Of a DNA stretch of 64,000 nt, positions 43,756 through 53,269 are shown piece after piece. Origin of the DNA: Clostridium saccharobutylicum DSM 13864. Its GTDB lineage: Bacteria; Bacillota; Clostridia; Clostridiales; Clostridiaceae. How positions within the stretch are numbered: position 1 is the stretch's first letter; each line of letters starts with the position of its first letter. Location of the stretch: assembly GCF_000473995.1 (NCBI RefSeq), contig NC_022571.1, forward strand, positions 2,697,416-2,761,415. The letters run 5' to 3'. The position numbers and the translations under genes were made by a program. Under the pieces are notes generated by a model, which searched no databases, had not been told where the DNA came from, and saw only the letters and a list, made by a program, of their open reading frames with translations.

Positions 43756-43801
43756 TTGACTAGTCAACAATATTATATTGTTTTATTGTTGACTAGTCAA
43801 C
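43756..43801 (-). promoter_or_regulatory. Promoter bracketed by two MarR operators
   Basis: On the minus strand TTGACT (43795-43800) and TATAAT (43772-43777) are 17 bases apart. A palindrome GTTGACTAGTCAAC (43788-43801) covers the -35 and a second TTGACTAGTCAA (43756-43767) lies just after the -10. Repressor on both would block polymerase. Confidence 0.88.
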
Positions 43802-43846
43802 TTTTTCTTCTATAATAGTTTAATCAAACATAAGTATAATATAAAT

Positions 43847-43883
43847 AAAGCTGAGCTTTTTCCAATATAAAAAACTCAGCTTT
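43847..43883 (-). terminator. Terminator of the NADH oxidase gene
   Basis: AAAGCTGAG/CTCAGCTTT stem extended by A/T pairs, followed on the minus strand by ATTTATATT, 34 bases after the stop codon. Confidence 0.75.
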
Positions 43884-43917
43884 AAATAAAACATTATATT
43901 TAATTTTCAATAGAATG

Positions 43918-45261
43918 TTAATTGTTGTTTTTCAATACTTCCAATGCTGCAATATTTAATAAACTCCAAGGCTTGTTGAAATGTGGTTGGAAAAAGAAAT
44001 CTGTCATTGCAAGCTCTTCAACTGTCATATTATTTTGAATTACTACAGATAATGTGTTCATAAACTGAGTAAAATCTAAATTTGAAATTATTTGACCACC
44101 TAATACTCTTCTTGTATCTTTATCAAATACTAATTTTAAACTTGCCTCTTCATAAGTAGGCATAAATTCTGGCCTGTAATTATCTTTAACAACAACTGCT
44201 CCTACATTAAAATTAGTTGTATTTTTAGCAACTTCTTCAGTAAGTCCTGTAGATGCTATAGATTTTTCATATATCTTGATTCCAGAAGTACCTTGAGTTC
44301 CCATATATTTTAGTTTAGGTTCAATTATATTTTGAGCAATTAAAGTTCCCATCCTAACTGCATTAGTAGCTAATGGTATATATCTATTGTCATTAGCTGG
44401 ATTATATTTAACAATACAACAATCTCCTCCAGCAAAAACATCTTCTTTGCTTGTTCTCATGTATTCATCTATTAATATAGCGCCATTTTCTAATGTTTCT
44501 AACTTATCTTTTACAAGAGAAGTACTAGGCTTAAATCCAATACATAATACAACTAAATCTGCATCATATTCTTTATTTTCAGTTACTACATGAGTTACTT
44601 TACTATCTTCACCTTTAAATAATTTAACTTTTTCTCCCAAAACTAAATTAATTCCATGATCTTTGAATTCTGCTTCTGCAATATCAGTAAATTCTTTATC
44701 TAAATACTTAGACATTATTCTCTCTTCTGCATCTATTAATGTGACATTTTTACCTTTTGTTTTAAAAGCTTCTGCAAGTTCCACTCCAATATATCCAGCA
44801 CCAATAACAACTATATTTTTTGCATTATTTGTTCTAGATTCTATTTCTTTTGCATGATGATAATTTTTACATAAAAGTATATTCTCTAAATCTCCACCTT
44901 CAAATTTAGGTACTATTGGCCATGAACCCAAAGTTAGAACTAATTTATCATAATTATCTTCAAAAATACTATCATCTTCTAAATCTTTAACTTTAACTAT
45001 TTTATTATTAAAATCAATATCTAACACATCATGCTTCATTTTAGTTGTAACGCCAATAGAATTTAACTTCTCTGGTGAATTATAAAATAACTTTTCTGTT
45101 TCAGTAACTACTCCGCCTACACTTAGGGCTATTCCACAAGATAAAAATGATATATTATCATTTCTTTCATAAACTACTACTTCACTTTCTGGATAAAGCT
45201 CCTTTAAATTAACAACAGCAGCTGTTCCTGCATGAGTACATCCTATTACTATAACTTTCAA
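43918..45261 (-). CDS. FAD-dependent NADH oxidase / CoA-disulfide reductase family
   Basis: A 447-residue flavoprotein. The N-terminal FAD motif is VIVIGCTHAG, the single redox-active Cys42 is in NISFLSCGIAL, the NAD-binding motif is NIVVIGAGYIGVELAEAF near residue 155, and the second FAD motif is DVFAGGDCC. A C-terminal dimerisation domain completes it. The Cys42-SOH form defines water-forming NADH oxidases and related CoA-disulfide reductases. In an anaerobe it likely helps remove O2 or oxidised thiols. An extra Cys pair (GGDCC) is a small oddity. It is a single gene with a terminator. Confidence 0.88.
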   Translation of the reverse strand: MKVIVIGCTHAGTAAVVNLKELYPESEVVVYERNDNISFLSCGIALSVGGVVTETEKLFYNSPEKLNSIGVTTKMKHDVLDIDFNNKIVKVKDLEDDSIFEDNYDKLVLTLGSWPIVPKFEGGDLENILLCKNYHHAKEIESRTNNAKNIVVIGAGYIGVELAEAFKTKGKNVTLIDAEERIMSKYLDKEFTDIAEAEFKDHGINLVLGEKVKLFKGEDSKVTHVVTENKEYDADLVVLCIGFKPSTSLVKDKLETLENGAILIDEYMRTSKEDVFAGGDCCIVKYNPANDNRYIPLATNAVRMGTLIAQNIIEPKLKYMGTQGTSGIKIYEKSIASTGLTEEVAKNTTNFNVGAVVVKDNYRPEFMPTYEEASLKLVFDKDTRRVLGGQIISNLDFTQFMNTLSVVIQNNMTVEELAMTDFFFQPHFNKPWSLLNIAALEVLKNNN

Positions 45262-45768
45262 TGTTAATCCCTCCTAATTTATATATAAATAATCCTTTTT
45301 ATTTAATAATCATTATCCACAGCTTTATTATACATTCTTATTCAAAATAAATCAAAACATTTTTTTAATAAGCAAATTCAAAAAATATTATTAGTTTAAT
45401 AGTAAAAATCAAGTAATTAAAACATAAATCTATATTCTATATCGAATAATATGATTAACTAATAAAATACTTAATATAATTATTAGAAATATAAGTTTAA
45501 ATTATACTCTATAAATTTTATATATTTATAGAGATTAACGGTGTAACTTATATCTGCATAGTTAATTTTAAATCAACTTTTTGTATAGACAATAAAATAG
45601 AGGATATATAATACATAGTCATATAAATTTTTGATTAAAACTTTGACTACGATTAAATATCCTCATATATGTTGCATTTAAATATTTATTAAGTTAATTA
45701 TACATTTTCTACTGCTGCAGAAATTAGCACCAAATCATCATATCATGCAGACTGAGGACATGGTTGTT
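45262..45768. other. 507-bp intergenic region with hairpins
   Basis: No gene seen. It holds a 10-bp inverted repeat at 45507-45533 (CTCTATAAAT arm) and a two-tier hairpin near 45600-45664 (GAGGATAT/ATATCCTC outside TAGTCA/TGACTA), which could be the terminator of the phospholipase gene. TTGTATAGACAA at 45581-45592 is identical to the GntR-type box at 53029 read in reverse. Confidence 0.4.
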
Positions 45769-46485
45769 TTAAGTCATAAGAGGTTTAATTTCTTGTATAT
45801 CTTTATAGAATTTAAGCATCAAACCAGCGGTAGTAGCCTGAGCCATTGTTAAAATTTCCGAAGTAATTTTATAAAACCTGACTTGCTTATTTTCTACACT
45901 AGAATATTTTGTGTATATTTTTATGGCTTCTTTACTATTAAAATCAATGTAATTCTCTAATGAATTAAAATATATTCCCCCTTCTTTGATTTTGAATTCA
46001 TTATAATGTTTATGGGCTCTAATCACCCAATTTTCATAACTTTTATGATCATTTAATAACTTAACATTAGCATGTTGAGGAACTGTCAAGTCTTGAATCA
46101 AATGACAAGAAGCACCTAAATAGAACATTGAATTTTTAATATCACCATGTAAATACTCATTTAACGCCTTAGTATAATAAGATATACATTCTTTTTTTGC
46201 ATCATTACTACCATATAATCCTTTATTAGTATTTGGATTATAAAAATGATTACTGCTTTTTAAATCCTGATCAGCCCAAACTACTCCAGCCTCTATATCA
46301 CTTATATATGATTTCATAATTTTATAAGCTTCTGTATTTCCATCATTTCCAAGCACCGTTAAAGATTGAATATTTATAAATTTATGAACTATACACTCGG
46401 TTTTCATAATTCGCTTCTTCACAGGATTTATAGTTTGTAGTATTTTTTTAAATACATATGAATAAAACTTTTCTAAAACATTCAT
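45769..46485 (-). CDS. Zinc-dependent phospholipase C-like protein
   Basis: A protein of about 239 residues matching the catalytic domain of the clostridial alpha-toxin/Bacillus PLC family. The zinc-ligand pattern is VVWADQD, NHFYNPNT, then GASCHLIQDLTVPQHANV and NDHKSYENW, equal to the family H-x3-D-x5-H block plus the late His and Glu. The family normally has a signal peptide and the amino group of the first mature residue (Trp) binds zinc. Here no signal peptide is visible and no C-terminal PLAT domain is present, so it may be cytosolic or use another export route. Three ATGs are clustered at 46494, 46491 and 46485; AGGA is best spaced for the last. Confidence 0.72.
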   Translation of the reverse strand: MNVLEKFYSYVFKKILQTINPVKKRIMKTECIVHKFINIQSLTVLGNDGNTEAYKIMKSYISDIEAGVVWADQDLKSSNHFYNPNTNKGLYGSNDAKKECISYYTKALNEYLHGDIKNSMFYLGASCHLIQDLTVPQHANVKLLNDHKSYENWVIRAHKHYNEFKIKEGGIYFNSLENYIDFNSKEAIKIYTKYSSVENKQVRFYKITSEILTMAQATTAGLMLKFYKDIQEIKPLMT

Positions 46486-46594
46486 AATCATCATTCCTAA
46501 AAGTATATTTATAGTCTAAATTATTATAAACATATTTTTAATTATTATTCATGTAACACGAGAAATAATTATACTCCATAATAAAAATAATATA

Positions 46595-47842
46595 TTAACT
46601 TTTACTCCATGCTCCACTTGAATTTATGTAATAACCATCTATATTTGTATTGGAAGCCATTTTTCCATCACCATAATAGAAGTAATACCAAGCTCCATCT
46701 ATTTTCTGCCATCCTTTTTTCATCATTCCAGTAACGCCACTATCGCTGCTAGTATTAAAATAATACCAATAACCATTAATCTTTTGCCAGCCTGTTTGCA
46801 TAATTCCAATATTGCTTGTATTACTCTCATCCAAATAGTAATATGCATCCCCTCCAAGATTTATAAATCCCGTTGCCATCTGGCCATTTCCATAAAAATA
46901 ATACCATTTTCCATTATCATAAAGCCATCCTGTTTTCGTGTTTCCATCTTCACCTAAGTAGGACCAGCAGCCAGTACTTTCATCCTTCAGCCACATATTT
47001 CTTGTTTGGATTTTTGATGAACTATCATTATACACACGTACATAATCAACATACATTTTAGCAGGAAACTCAGTTGAAGAATCAGGATTTTCAGGCCAAT
47101 TTCCCCCTACAGCCATATTTAAAAGTATAAAGAATGGTTTATGATATGAATTAGTGCCATTAACACTATTTGTAATATCGTATTCTGCATACTTAGTATC
47201 GTCTACAAACCATTTAATAGAATTTGGACTCCATTCAACGGAATAATTATGATATTTAGTAACATCAATTTTTATTTGACCACCATAAGACTTATATTGT
47301 TCTCCATCATGTGCATTCCAATGAGCAGTACCATAAATATCATCAGCAAAATTTACATGTTCCATAATATCAATTTCGCCACATTCAGGCCAACCAACTG
47401 ACGCCATATTTGAACCCAACATCCAGAATGCTGGCCAAAGACCTTGACCTTCAGGAAGCTTAATTCTTGCTTCGATTTTTCCGTAGAGGAAGTTTTGCAA
47501 TCCTTCAGATTTTAGACGTGCTGAAGTATACTGACTACCCTTGTACGATTCTTTTCGTGCTTCTATTATAAGATTGCCATCTTCAACTCGTGCATTTTCA
47601 GGTCTATCAGTATAATATTCAAGTTCATTATTTCCCCATCCATGTCCATCAATGTCATAAGTCCAATTTGATGGATTAATCTTATCTCCGTTGAATTCAT
47701 CACTCCACATAAGCTTCCAGTTATCTGTTGTAGTTTCAGCATGTGCTTTTAAAGAAGCTAAACTTATATTACCTACTAAAATTAAATTAGTTATAATTGC
47801 AGTTTTTACTGCTAATCGCAAAATTAATTTACTTGATTTCAT
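46595..47842 (-). CDS. Secreted GH16 endo-beta-1,3(4)-glucanase with wall-binding repeats
   Basis: A 415-residue secreted glucanase. A signal peptide ends at AHA-E (residues 1-35). The GH16 domain (about 40-273) has LMWSDEFNG at its start, the catalytic motif GEIDIMEHV (nucleophile Glu156, acid/base Glu161) and FFILLNMAVGGNWP. About five GW-WYYF-type repeats fill residues 285-412. The motif without an inserted residue and the NMAVGG segment fit laminarinase-type enzymes that cut beta-1,3- or mixed-linked glucans. With repeats it probably stays wall-bound while degrading fungal or plant glucan. It is divergent from the DUF4317 gene. Confidence 0.88.
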   Translation of the reverse strand: MKSSKLILRLAVKTAIITNLILVGNISLASLKAHAETTTDNWKLMWSDEFNGDKINPSNWTYDIDGHGWGNNELEYYTDRPENARVEDGNLIIEARKESYKGSQYTSARLKSEGLQNFLYGKIEARIKLPEGQGLWPAFWMLGSNMASVGWPECGEIDIMEHVNFADDIYGTAHWNAHDGEQYKSYGGQIKIDVTKYHNYSVEWSPNSIKWFVDDTKYAEYDITNSVNGTNSYHKPFFILLNMAVGGNWPENPDSSTEFPAKMYVDYVRVYNDSSSKIQTRNMWLKDESTGCWSYLGEDGNTKTGWLYDNGKWYYFYGNGQMATGFINLGGDAYYYLDESNTSNIGIMQTGWQKINGYWYYFNTSSDSGVTGMMKKGWQKIDGAWYYFYYGDGKMASNTNIDGYYINSSGAWSKS

Positions 47843-47982
47843 GTTATCCCCCTATCTATCTCTAGTTCAAATTCACTTTTAAACTAAATATGTATATATT
47901 ATATCATTAACTTACAGCTAATTAATACACAACAATATTTTACCACATATTGCTCAATTCTATTTTTCATTTATTTTCTCAC

Positions 47983-48011
47983 TTGCAGAGCTGTTCATTG
48001 AACACTATACT
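47983..48011 (+). promoter_or_regulatory. Promoter of the DUF4317 gene (first of two identical copies)
   Basis: TTGCAG (47983-47988), 17-base spacer, TATACT (48006-48011). The spacer holds a perfect 13-bp palindrome TGTTCATTGAACA (47992-48004), a candidate repressor site. The identical second copy is at 48304-48332, 86 bases before the functional start codon. Confidence 0.6.
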
Positions 48012-48096
48012 ATATTAAGTAGCATATTCTTTATTATGTTCTAATGCGCATTCCTTCATGTGCCTTAGAAAAATTCATGAAATGAGAGGTTTATAT

Positions 48097-48231
48097 ATGA
48101 GAAAAAAAGACATATTGGAATTAAAAAGACGATTAAAAAAGGATGAATGTACATTTACCAAAATGTGTGGTTGCTATGTAAATGGAGAAAAGAATATTAT
48201 TTTAAATCTTAAGTATATATTATATCATTAA
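48097..48231 (+). pseudogene. Truncated duplicate 5' end of the DUF4317 gene
   Basis: The first copy of the tandem duplication begins the same protein (MRKKDILELKRRLKKDECTF...) with the same ribosome site. After codon 38 it reads into duplicated upstream DNA and stops (KYILYH). It could be translated into a 44-residue peptide identical at its N-terminus to the full protein. Confidence 0.85.
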
Positions 48232-48417
48232 CTTACAGCTAATTAATACACAACAATATTTTACCACATATTGCTCAATTCTATTTTTCATTTATTTTCT
48301 CACTTGCAGAGCTGTTCATTGAACACTATACTATATTAAGTAGCATATTCTTTATTATGTTCTAATGCGCATTCCTTCATGTGCCTTAGAAAAATTCATG
48401 AAATGAGAGGTTTATAT

Positions 48418-49845
48418 ATGAGAAAAAAAGACATATTGGAATTAAAAAGACGATTAAAAAAGGATGAATGTACATTTACCAAAATGTGTGGTTGCTATGT
48501 AAATGGAGAAAAGAATATTATTTTAAATCTTAAAGAAACTTTTTTAAATTTAAGAGAGGAAGAATTCTTCAAATACTTAGAAATTGCAAGAAAAACATTA
48601 TCCGGTACAATTGGAAATAATATTTTAGAACTTAACTTTCCTCTTAATGAAGAAACTATAGGTGGCAAGCAGCTTTCTTTAATGGAACTAAAAAAAAGCA
48701 AATTAAAAGATGATGATCTTCTTGATAACTTCTATAAATCAATTATAGATAGCTATGATTACACTGGTAATTTTCTAATACTCATTTTTCACGACGCTTA
48801 TGATGTTCTAATAAAAACTACAGATAATTCAAAGTTAGATGAATCTGAAGAAGTATATGAATATGTTTTATGTGCAATATGTCCAGTGTCACTTTCCAAA
48901 CCAGCTCTTGGTTATCTTGAAGATGAAAATCGAATTGGTGCACGTATTAGAGATTGGACAGTTGGTCCCCCTGATCTTGGATTTGTATTTCCAGCTTTTA
49001 TAGACCGTAGTACTGACATTCATTCAGTTATGTACTATACAAAAAATGCAAAAGATCCACATCCAGAATTCATGGAAGAAGTTTTAGGCTGTAGTTCAAA
49101 GCAAACTGCTACTGAGCAGAAAGAAAAATTCCAAACTATTATTCGTAATGCAATTGGCAGTGATGAAAAAAAATCTGATCATTTATTTATGGAAATTCAA
49201 GAAACTCTTAATACTATAGTAGATGATCATAATACTGTTAATGGTAAAGATGCTGAACCTGTAATTTTGACTAATGATAATATTCAAGATATTCTAATTG
49301 AAAGCGGAATTCCTGAAGAAATCACTGCCAAAATCGAAAAATCATATACAGAAGAATTTGGTGATACTCCTCCTGTAGTAGATCATTTAATTGATGCAAA
49401 AGTACTTGCCGCAAATGAACAAAGAAAAAAAGAAAAAAGACTTGAAAAAAAAGTACAAATACTAGAAGAAAAACTTGAAAAAACAAAGCAAGCTGCTACA
49501 TTAGATTCAGAGAAAGAATCAGCTTTGGAATCAGAGACTAATACTATATCAGAAACACATTCTGATATTAATCTAGAATCAACTTCAAATGCTGAAATAG
49601 ATTCTACCACTTTAGAACAAAGTTCTGACTTCGAAATAGATTCTGATACTAATTTAGAACCAACTTCTGACTCTGAAATAGAATCTAAAGAACATACAAC
49701 GCCAAATTATGATATTGTACTTCATGTAAAACCTCAAAAAGTCCCTCAAATAAAATCACAAATAATTGATGGACAAAAATGTATTGTTATTCCTATGGAC
49801 GATGATGAACAAGCTAATGTAAACGGCATTGATGCCCTGCTTTAA
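48418..49845 (+). CDS. DUF4317 domain protein
   Basis: A soluble protein of 475 residues. Residues 1-300 match the DUF4317 pattern (MRKKDILELKRRLKKDECTFTKMCGCYVN, CAICPVSLSKPALGYLEDENRIGARIRDWTVGPPDLGFVFPAFIDRSTD, LGCSSKQTATEQKEKF). Function is unknown. Residues about 330-375 form a Lys/Glu coiled coil, followed by a low-complexity acidic stretch with imperfect repeats of NLEPTSDSEIES type (about 375-430). A frame extends upstream to a GTG at 48379, but GAGAGG is 7 bases before the ATG at 48418 and the same start is used in the duplicated copy. A terminator follows. Confidence 0.85.
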   Translation: MRKKDILELKRRLKKDECTFTKMCGCYVNGEKNIILNLKETFLNLREEEFFKYLEIARKTLSGTIGNNILELNFPLNEETIGGKQLSLMELKKSKLKDDDLLDNFYKSIIDSYDYTGNFLILIFHDAYDVLIKTTDNSKLDESEEVYEYVLCAICPVSLSKPALGYLEDENRIGARIRDWTVGPPDLGFVFPAFIDRSTDIHSVMYYTKNAKDPHPEFMEEVLGCSSKQTATEQKEKFQTIIRNAIGSDEKKSDHLFMEIQETLNTIVDDHNTVNGKDAEPVILTNDNIQDILIESGIPEEITAKIEKSYTEEFGDTPPVVDHLIDAKVLAANEQRKKEKRLEKKVQILEEKLEKTKQAATLDSEKESALESETNTISETHSDINLESTSNAEIDSTTLEQSSDFEIDSDTNLEPTSDSEIESKEHTTPNYDIVLHVKPQKVPQIKSQIIDGQKCIVIPMDDDEQANVNGIDALL

Positions 49846-49857
49846 TCACAATTAAAG

Positions 49858-49898
49858 AAAGAATAGACCAAAGCTATAAGCGTATTAGTCTATTCTTT
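49858..49898 (+). terminator. Terminator of the DUF4317 gene
   Basis: An 11-bp perfect stem (AAAGAATAGAC with GTCTATTCTTT) ending in a T run, 13 bases after the stop codon. Confidence 0.8.
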
Positions 49899-50016
49899 AC
49901 TTAATTACATTCAAAAAAATAACAAATCCATTTGCCCATTTATTTTCTTGCGCTTTAATTTCATCTTAATGTATTAAAAAAATCATTTCCTTATTGTTTA
50001 CAATAAAACTTACTAT

Positions 50017-50700
50017 TTAACATTCTAAAATATCATCGTTATTTAATTTAATATTTAGCACAAATACTTTTTTGAAAAATTCTGATGCAAATTGTATACT
50101 CGGTCCTGCTATTAATGCTGCAATTACTGTTACTATACCTGCTTTTCCTCCAAGTATAAAACCAAGTGATACTGACGTAACATCACAAATTACTCTTGCT
50201 GTTTTATATTGAGATTTTATTGCATCTCTTACTATCATGTGTATACTTGTAAATGGATCTAATCCAATATCTATTGCAATAAAAATTCCAAGCCCTAAAA
50301 ATGTCATTGAACATCCAAGCACTGAACTTAATATTCTCGACTCTAAAATATTAGAAAAATGCATATATTCATGAATTTTAGAACCTATTCCAACAAAAGT
50401 TCCCATAGGAATTGTATATATGAATGTTCCTATGTTTATATACTTTTTATTAAGTATAAATGCGATTATTATTATTGAATAATTAACCACATTTGTTATC
50501 ATTCCTAATTCACTTAACTGAAATCCAAATGCATTCCTAATTCCATCATATATAATTGCTACTGCATCATTTCCAAGCATTGCAGCTGAATTAAATGCAA
50601 TTCCAAAACCAACAAATGCAACTCCAATTAATGATATTAATATTCTAATCAAAAAATTTATATTTGATTTTTTCTTTAGTTTCTCAATTGTATTGTTCAT
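50017..50700 (-). CDS. YczE/YitT-like membrane protein
   Basis: A 227-residue protein with five predicted membrane helices and the pattern of the YczE/YyaS/YitT family (ISLIGVAFVGFGIAFNSAAMLGNDAVAIIYDGI; GLDPFTSIHMIVRD). Function is unknown; some members are linked to transport. It lies 21 bases after deoB on the same strand and is the last gene of the nucleoside-salvage run, which suggests a link to nucleoside or ribose metabolism by context only. Confidence 0.75.
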   Translation of the reverse strand: MNNTIEKLKKKSNINFLIRILISLIGVAFVGFGIAFNSAAMLGNDAVAIIYDGIRNAFGFQLSELGMITNVVNYSIIIIAFILNKKYINIGTFIYTIPMGTFVGIGSKIHEYMHFSNILESRILSSVLGCSMTFLGLGIFIAIDIGLDPFTSIHMIVRDAIKSQYKTARVICDVTSVSLGFILGGKAGIVTVIAALIAGPSIQFASEFFKKVFVLNIKLNNDDILEC

Positions 50701-50721
50701 CTACTAATACCTTTCTTAGTG

Positions 50722-51912
50722 TTAAATAAGTTTGTCTAGTACAGATTCTCCGATTGTATTTTCAGGCATTTGTAATCCAAAATTATCTACTATTGTAGCT
50801 CCTATAGCTGCAAACCCATTACTTGTTTCCATTACTCCATTTTCAGCCATTGATGGTGAATATGCTAAGAAAGGAACAAATTCACGTGTATGATCGCTGC
50901 CTTTGTAAGTTGGATCATTACCATGATCTGCAGTAATTATAAGCAAATCATCTTCTCCAAGTTTATTTAATACATTTCCTAAGTTAATATCAAATCTTTC
51001 TAATTCTTCTGCATAACCAATAGGATTTCTTCTGTGACCCCACAATGCATCAAAGTCAACTAAATTAACAAAACATAATCCCTTAAAATCTTTATCCATT
51101 ATTTCTAATGTTTGTTCCATTCCATGAACAGAACTTTTTGATTTATTACTTTCTGTTATACCCTCACCATCAAATATATCATTTATCTTTCCAACAGATA
51201 TCACATCAAAACCATTATCTTTTAATACATTAAGTGCAGTTCTTCCATATGGCTTTAAAGCATAATCATGTCTATTACTTGTACGTTTAAATTCACCTTT
51301 TTTCATTCCAACATATGGTCTTGCTATAACTCTTCCTACTTTCCATTCATCCTTAAGAGTTATTTCCCTTGCAATTTCACAACAGCGATAAAGTTCATCT
51401 AAACCAAATGTTTCTTCATGACCACAAATTTGTAAAACAGAATCTGCTGAAGTATATACTATCATATCTCCTGTTTTCATCTGATGTTCACCAAGTTCAT
51501 CTAATATTTCAGTACCGCTTGCACTTTTATTTCCTACAATTTTATGCCCTGTTCTTTTAGTTAACTCATCTAATAACTCTTGTGGAAATCCTGTATCCGT
51601 AAATGTTTGAAATGGAGTATCTATTCTTAACCCCATCATTTCCCAGTGGCCAGTCATTGTATCTTTACCTACACTTGCTTCTTTCATTTTCATGAAATGA
51701 CCTAAAGGCTTTTCTACAGATTCTACATGTTTAATTGGATGCAAATTAGCCAAACCCAACTTTTGTAAATTAGGAATTTTTAAGTTTTCCACTGATTCTG
51801 CTATATGGCCAAGCGTATCAACACCAATATCTCCATATTCTTTTGAATCTGCTTCTTCTCCAATTCCAAGTGAGTCAATTACAATTGTAAAAATTCTTTT
51901 ATATTTCTTCAT
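50722..51912 (-). CDS. deoB: Phosphopentomutase
   Basis: A 396-residue metalloenzyme of the alkaline phosphatase fold. It interconverts (deoxy)ribose-1-phosphate and (deoxy)ribose-5-phosphate after nucleoside phosphorolysis. N-terminal [14 protein letters not shown] and [10 protein letters not shown], the phospho-Thr region [12 protein letters not shown], and C-terminal [17 protein letters not shown] (metal ligands) are all present, at the normal family length. AGGAAGG precedes the ATG. It follows the udp gene and supplies the next step of the same pathway. Confidence 0.94.
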   Translation of the reverse strand: MKKYKRIFTIVIDSLGIGEEADSKEYGDIGVDTLGHIAESVENLKIPNLQKLGLANLHPIKHVESVEKPLGHFMKMKEASVGKDTMTGHWEMMGLRIDTPFQTFTDTGFPQELLDELTKRTGHKIVGNKSASGTEILDELGEHQMKTGDMIVYTSADSVLQICGHEETFGLDELYRCCEIAREITLKDEWKVGRVIARPYVGMKKGEFKRTSNRHDYALKPYGRTALNVLKDNGFDVISVGKINDIFDGEGITESNKSKSSVHGMEQTLEIMDKDFKGLCFVNLVDFDALWGHRRNPIGYAEELERFDINLGNVLNKLGEDDLLIITADHGNDPTYKGSDHTREFVPFLAYSPSMAENGVMETSNGFAAIGATIVDNFGLQMPENTIGESVLDKLI

Positions 51913-52155
51913 AATTATTCCTTCCTAATGAATGAATGAATATTAATTCTAACCAACTTAATTAATATTCATTCAGTTAATTTATTTTTATGATATTAAA
52001 AGATTTATTCTTTAAAATTGTTTTTATTAAAAGATATTAGCAATAATCCCTTAATATATGTTGAAAATTGAAATATCAAAAAACTAAGTACTATATTACT
52101 AACTCAATAAATAAATCATATCTCAACATATATATTATAACAGTTTTTTATTAAA

Positions 52156-52935
52156 TTATTTTTGATTTTCAGCTTTTATTAGATTTCTAATTGCTTGAAC
52201 TGCAACTTCTATTGCTGTTTCTGTATCATGCACTTGCTTGTTTTCAAGTCCTGCTTTCTCACGTTCTTGATTAGCAATTACTAAAAATACTGATCCAACT
52301 CTAACTTTTAAATAACTTGATACTACAAATAAAGCAGCTGATTCCATTTCAGAAGCAAGACATCCTAACTTTAACCACGCATTCCATTTATTTAATAAGT
52401 CATAACTAACAGGCTTTGTTTCTGGAGAATGTTGGCCATAAAATGAATCCTTACATTGAACAACTCCAGCATGATATGTTTTATTTAATTCTTTTGAAGC
52501 CTGAACTAATGCATTTGCAATTTCAAAGTTTGCAACTGCTGGAAATTCAATCGGAGCATATTCTCTAGTTGTACCTTCAGCTCTAATTGCTCCAGTAGCT
52601 ACAACTACATCTCCACCTTTAACATCTATGTCCATTCCACCACATGTGCCTACTCTTATAAATGTATCAGCTCCGCAGTTTACTAATTCTTCTAATGCTA
52701 TTGCAGCTGATGGTCCGCCTATTCCTGTTGATGTAACACTTACCTTAACACCATCTAAATATCCTGTATAAGTAGTATATTCTCTATTATCAGCAATCAA
52801 CTTTGGATTTTCTAAATGTTCCGCTATTTTTTTGCATCTTTTAGGGTCTCCTGGTAATATAACATACTTACCAACTTCCCCTTTTCCAACATTGATGTGG
52901 TATTGTTTTCCTGAACCTTCTGTATAATCTGCCAT
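52156..52935 (-). CDS. udp: Uridine phosphorylase (copy next to deoB)
   Basis: A 259-residue nucleoside phosphorylase of the NP-I family ([38 protein letters not shown]). It has the phosphate-binding GDPKR, the TRVGTCGG-like IRVGTCGG motif and the nucleoside-site [10 protein letters not shown]. It converts uridine (and probably deoxyuridine) plus phosphate to uracil and ribose-1-phosphate. The frame opens at 52950, but GGAGGG lies 6 bases before the ATG at 52935. It is almost identical to the copy at 54696 (about ten differences in 259). A GntR-type promoter lies upstream at 53029-53071. Confidence 0.88.
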   Translation of the reverse strand: MADYTEGSGKQYHINVGKGEVGKYVILPGDPKRCKKIAEHLENPKLIADNREYTTYTGYLDGVKVSVTSTGIGGPSAAIALEELVNCGADTFIRVGTCGGMDIDVKGGDVVVATGAIRAEGTTREYAPIEFPAVANFEIANALVQASKELNKTYHAGVVQCKDSFYGQHSPETKPVSYDLLNKWNAWLKLGCLASEMESAALFVVSSYLKVRVGSVFLVIANQEREKAGLENKQVHDTETAIEVAVQAIRNLIKAENQK

Positions 52936-53028
52936 AAAAAATCCCTCCATTTAATCTAATTTAGAATACGATTACAATTATATGTTAAAATGTTAAATAT
53001 TATATAACTTGTCTACTAACTTGTATAA

Positions 53029-53071
53029 TTGTCTATACAAAAAGAATAACATGTCTATTTTTTTCTGTCAA
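53029..53071 (-). promoter_or_regulatory. udp promoter with GntR-type operator (deoB-side copy)
   Basis: On the minus strand: TTGACA (53066-53071), 17-base spacer, TATTCT (53043-53048), followed at once by the palindrome TTGTATAGACAA (53029-53040) and a second inverted TTGTATA/TATACAA arrangement (53021-53040). A repressor bound here would cover the transcription start. Confidence 0.75.
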
Positions 53072-53269
53072 GGTTTGCTTAATATTTCCTTCAAAATTTT
53101 GGATTATACATTGCTAACAACCTGTGCCAAAATGTAACTTAAACATTTTTATCATACTATAATTAATAACTATAGCGAAGCAAGTATAGCAATTCAATTC
53201 TTATTAAGTGTTTGTCCTATTTACAACAATGACTTCTTATACAACTTAATTTAATATATCTTACTTATT

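Larger units (their letters stand above)
47892..48533. repeat. Perfect 321-bp tandem duplication
   Basis: Bases 47892-48212 are repeated without any difference I can see at 48213-48533, directly abutting. The unit contains a promoter, the 5' untranslated region and the first 38 codons of the DUF4317 gene. 321 is divisible by 3, but the first copy hits a stop 7 codons past the junction. The junction shows no long flanking homology. Confidence 0.97.
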
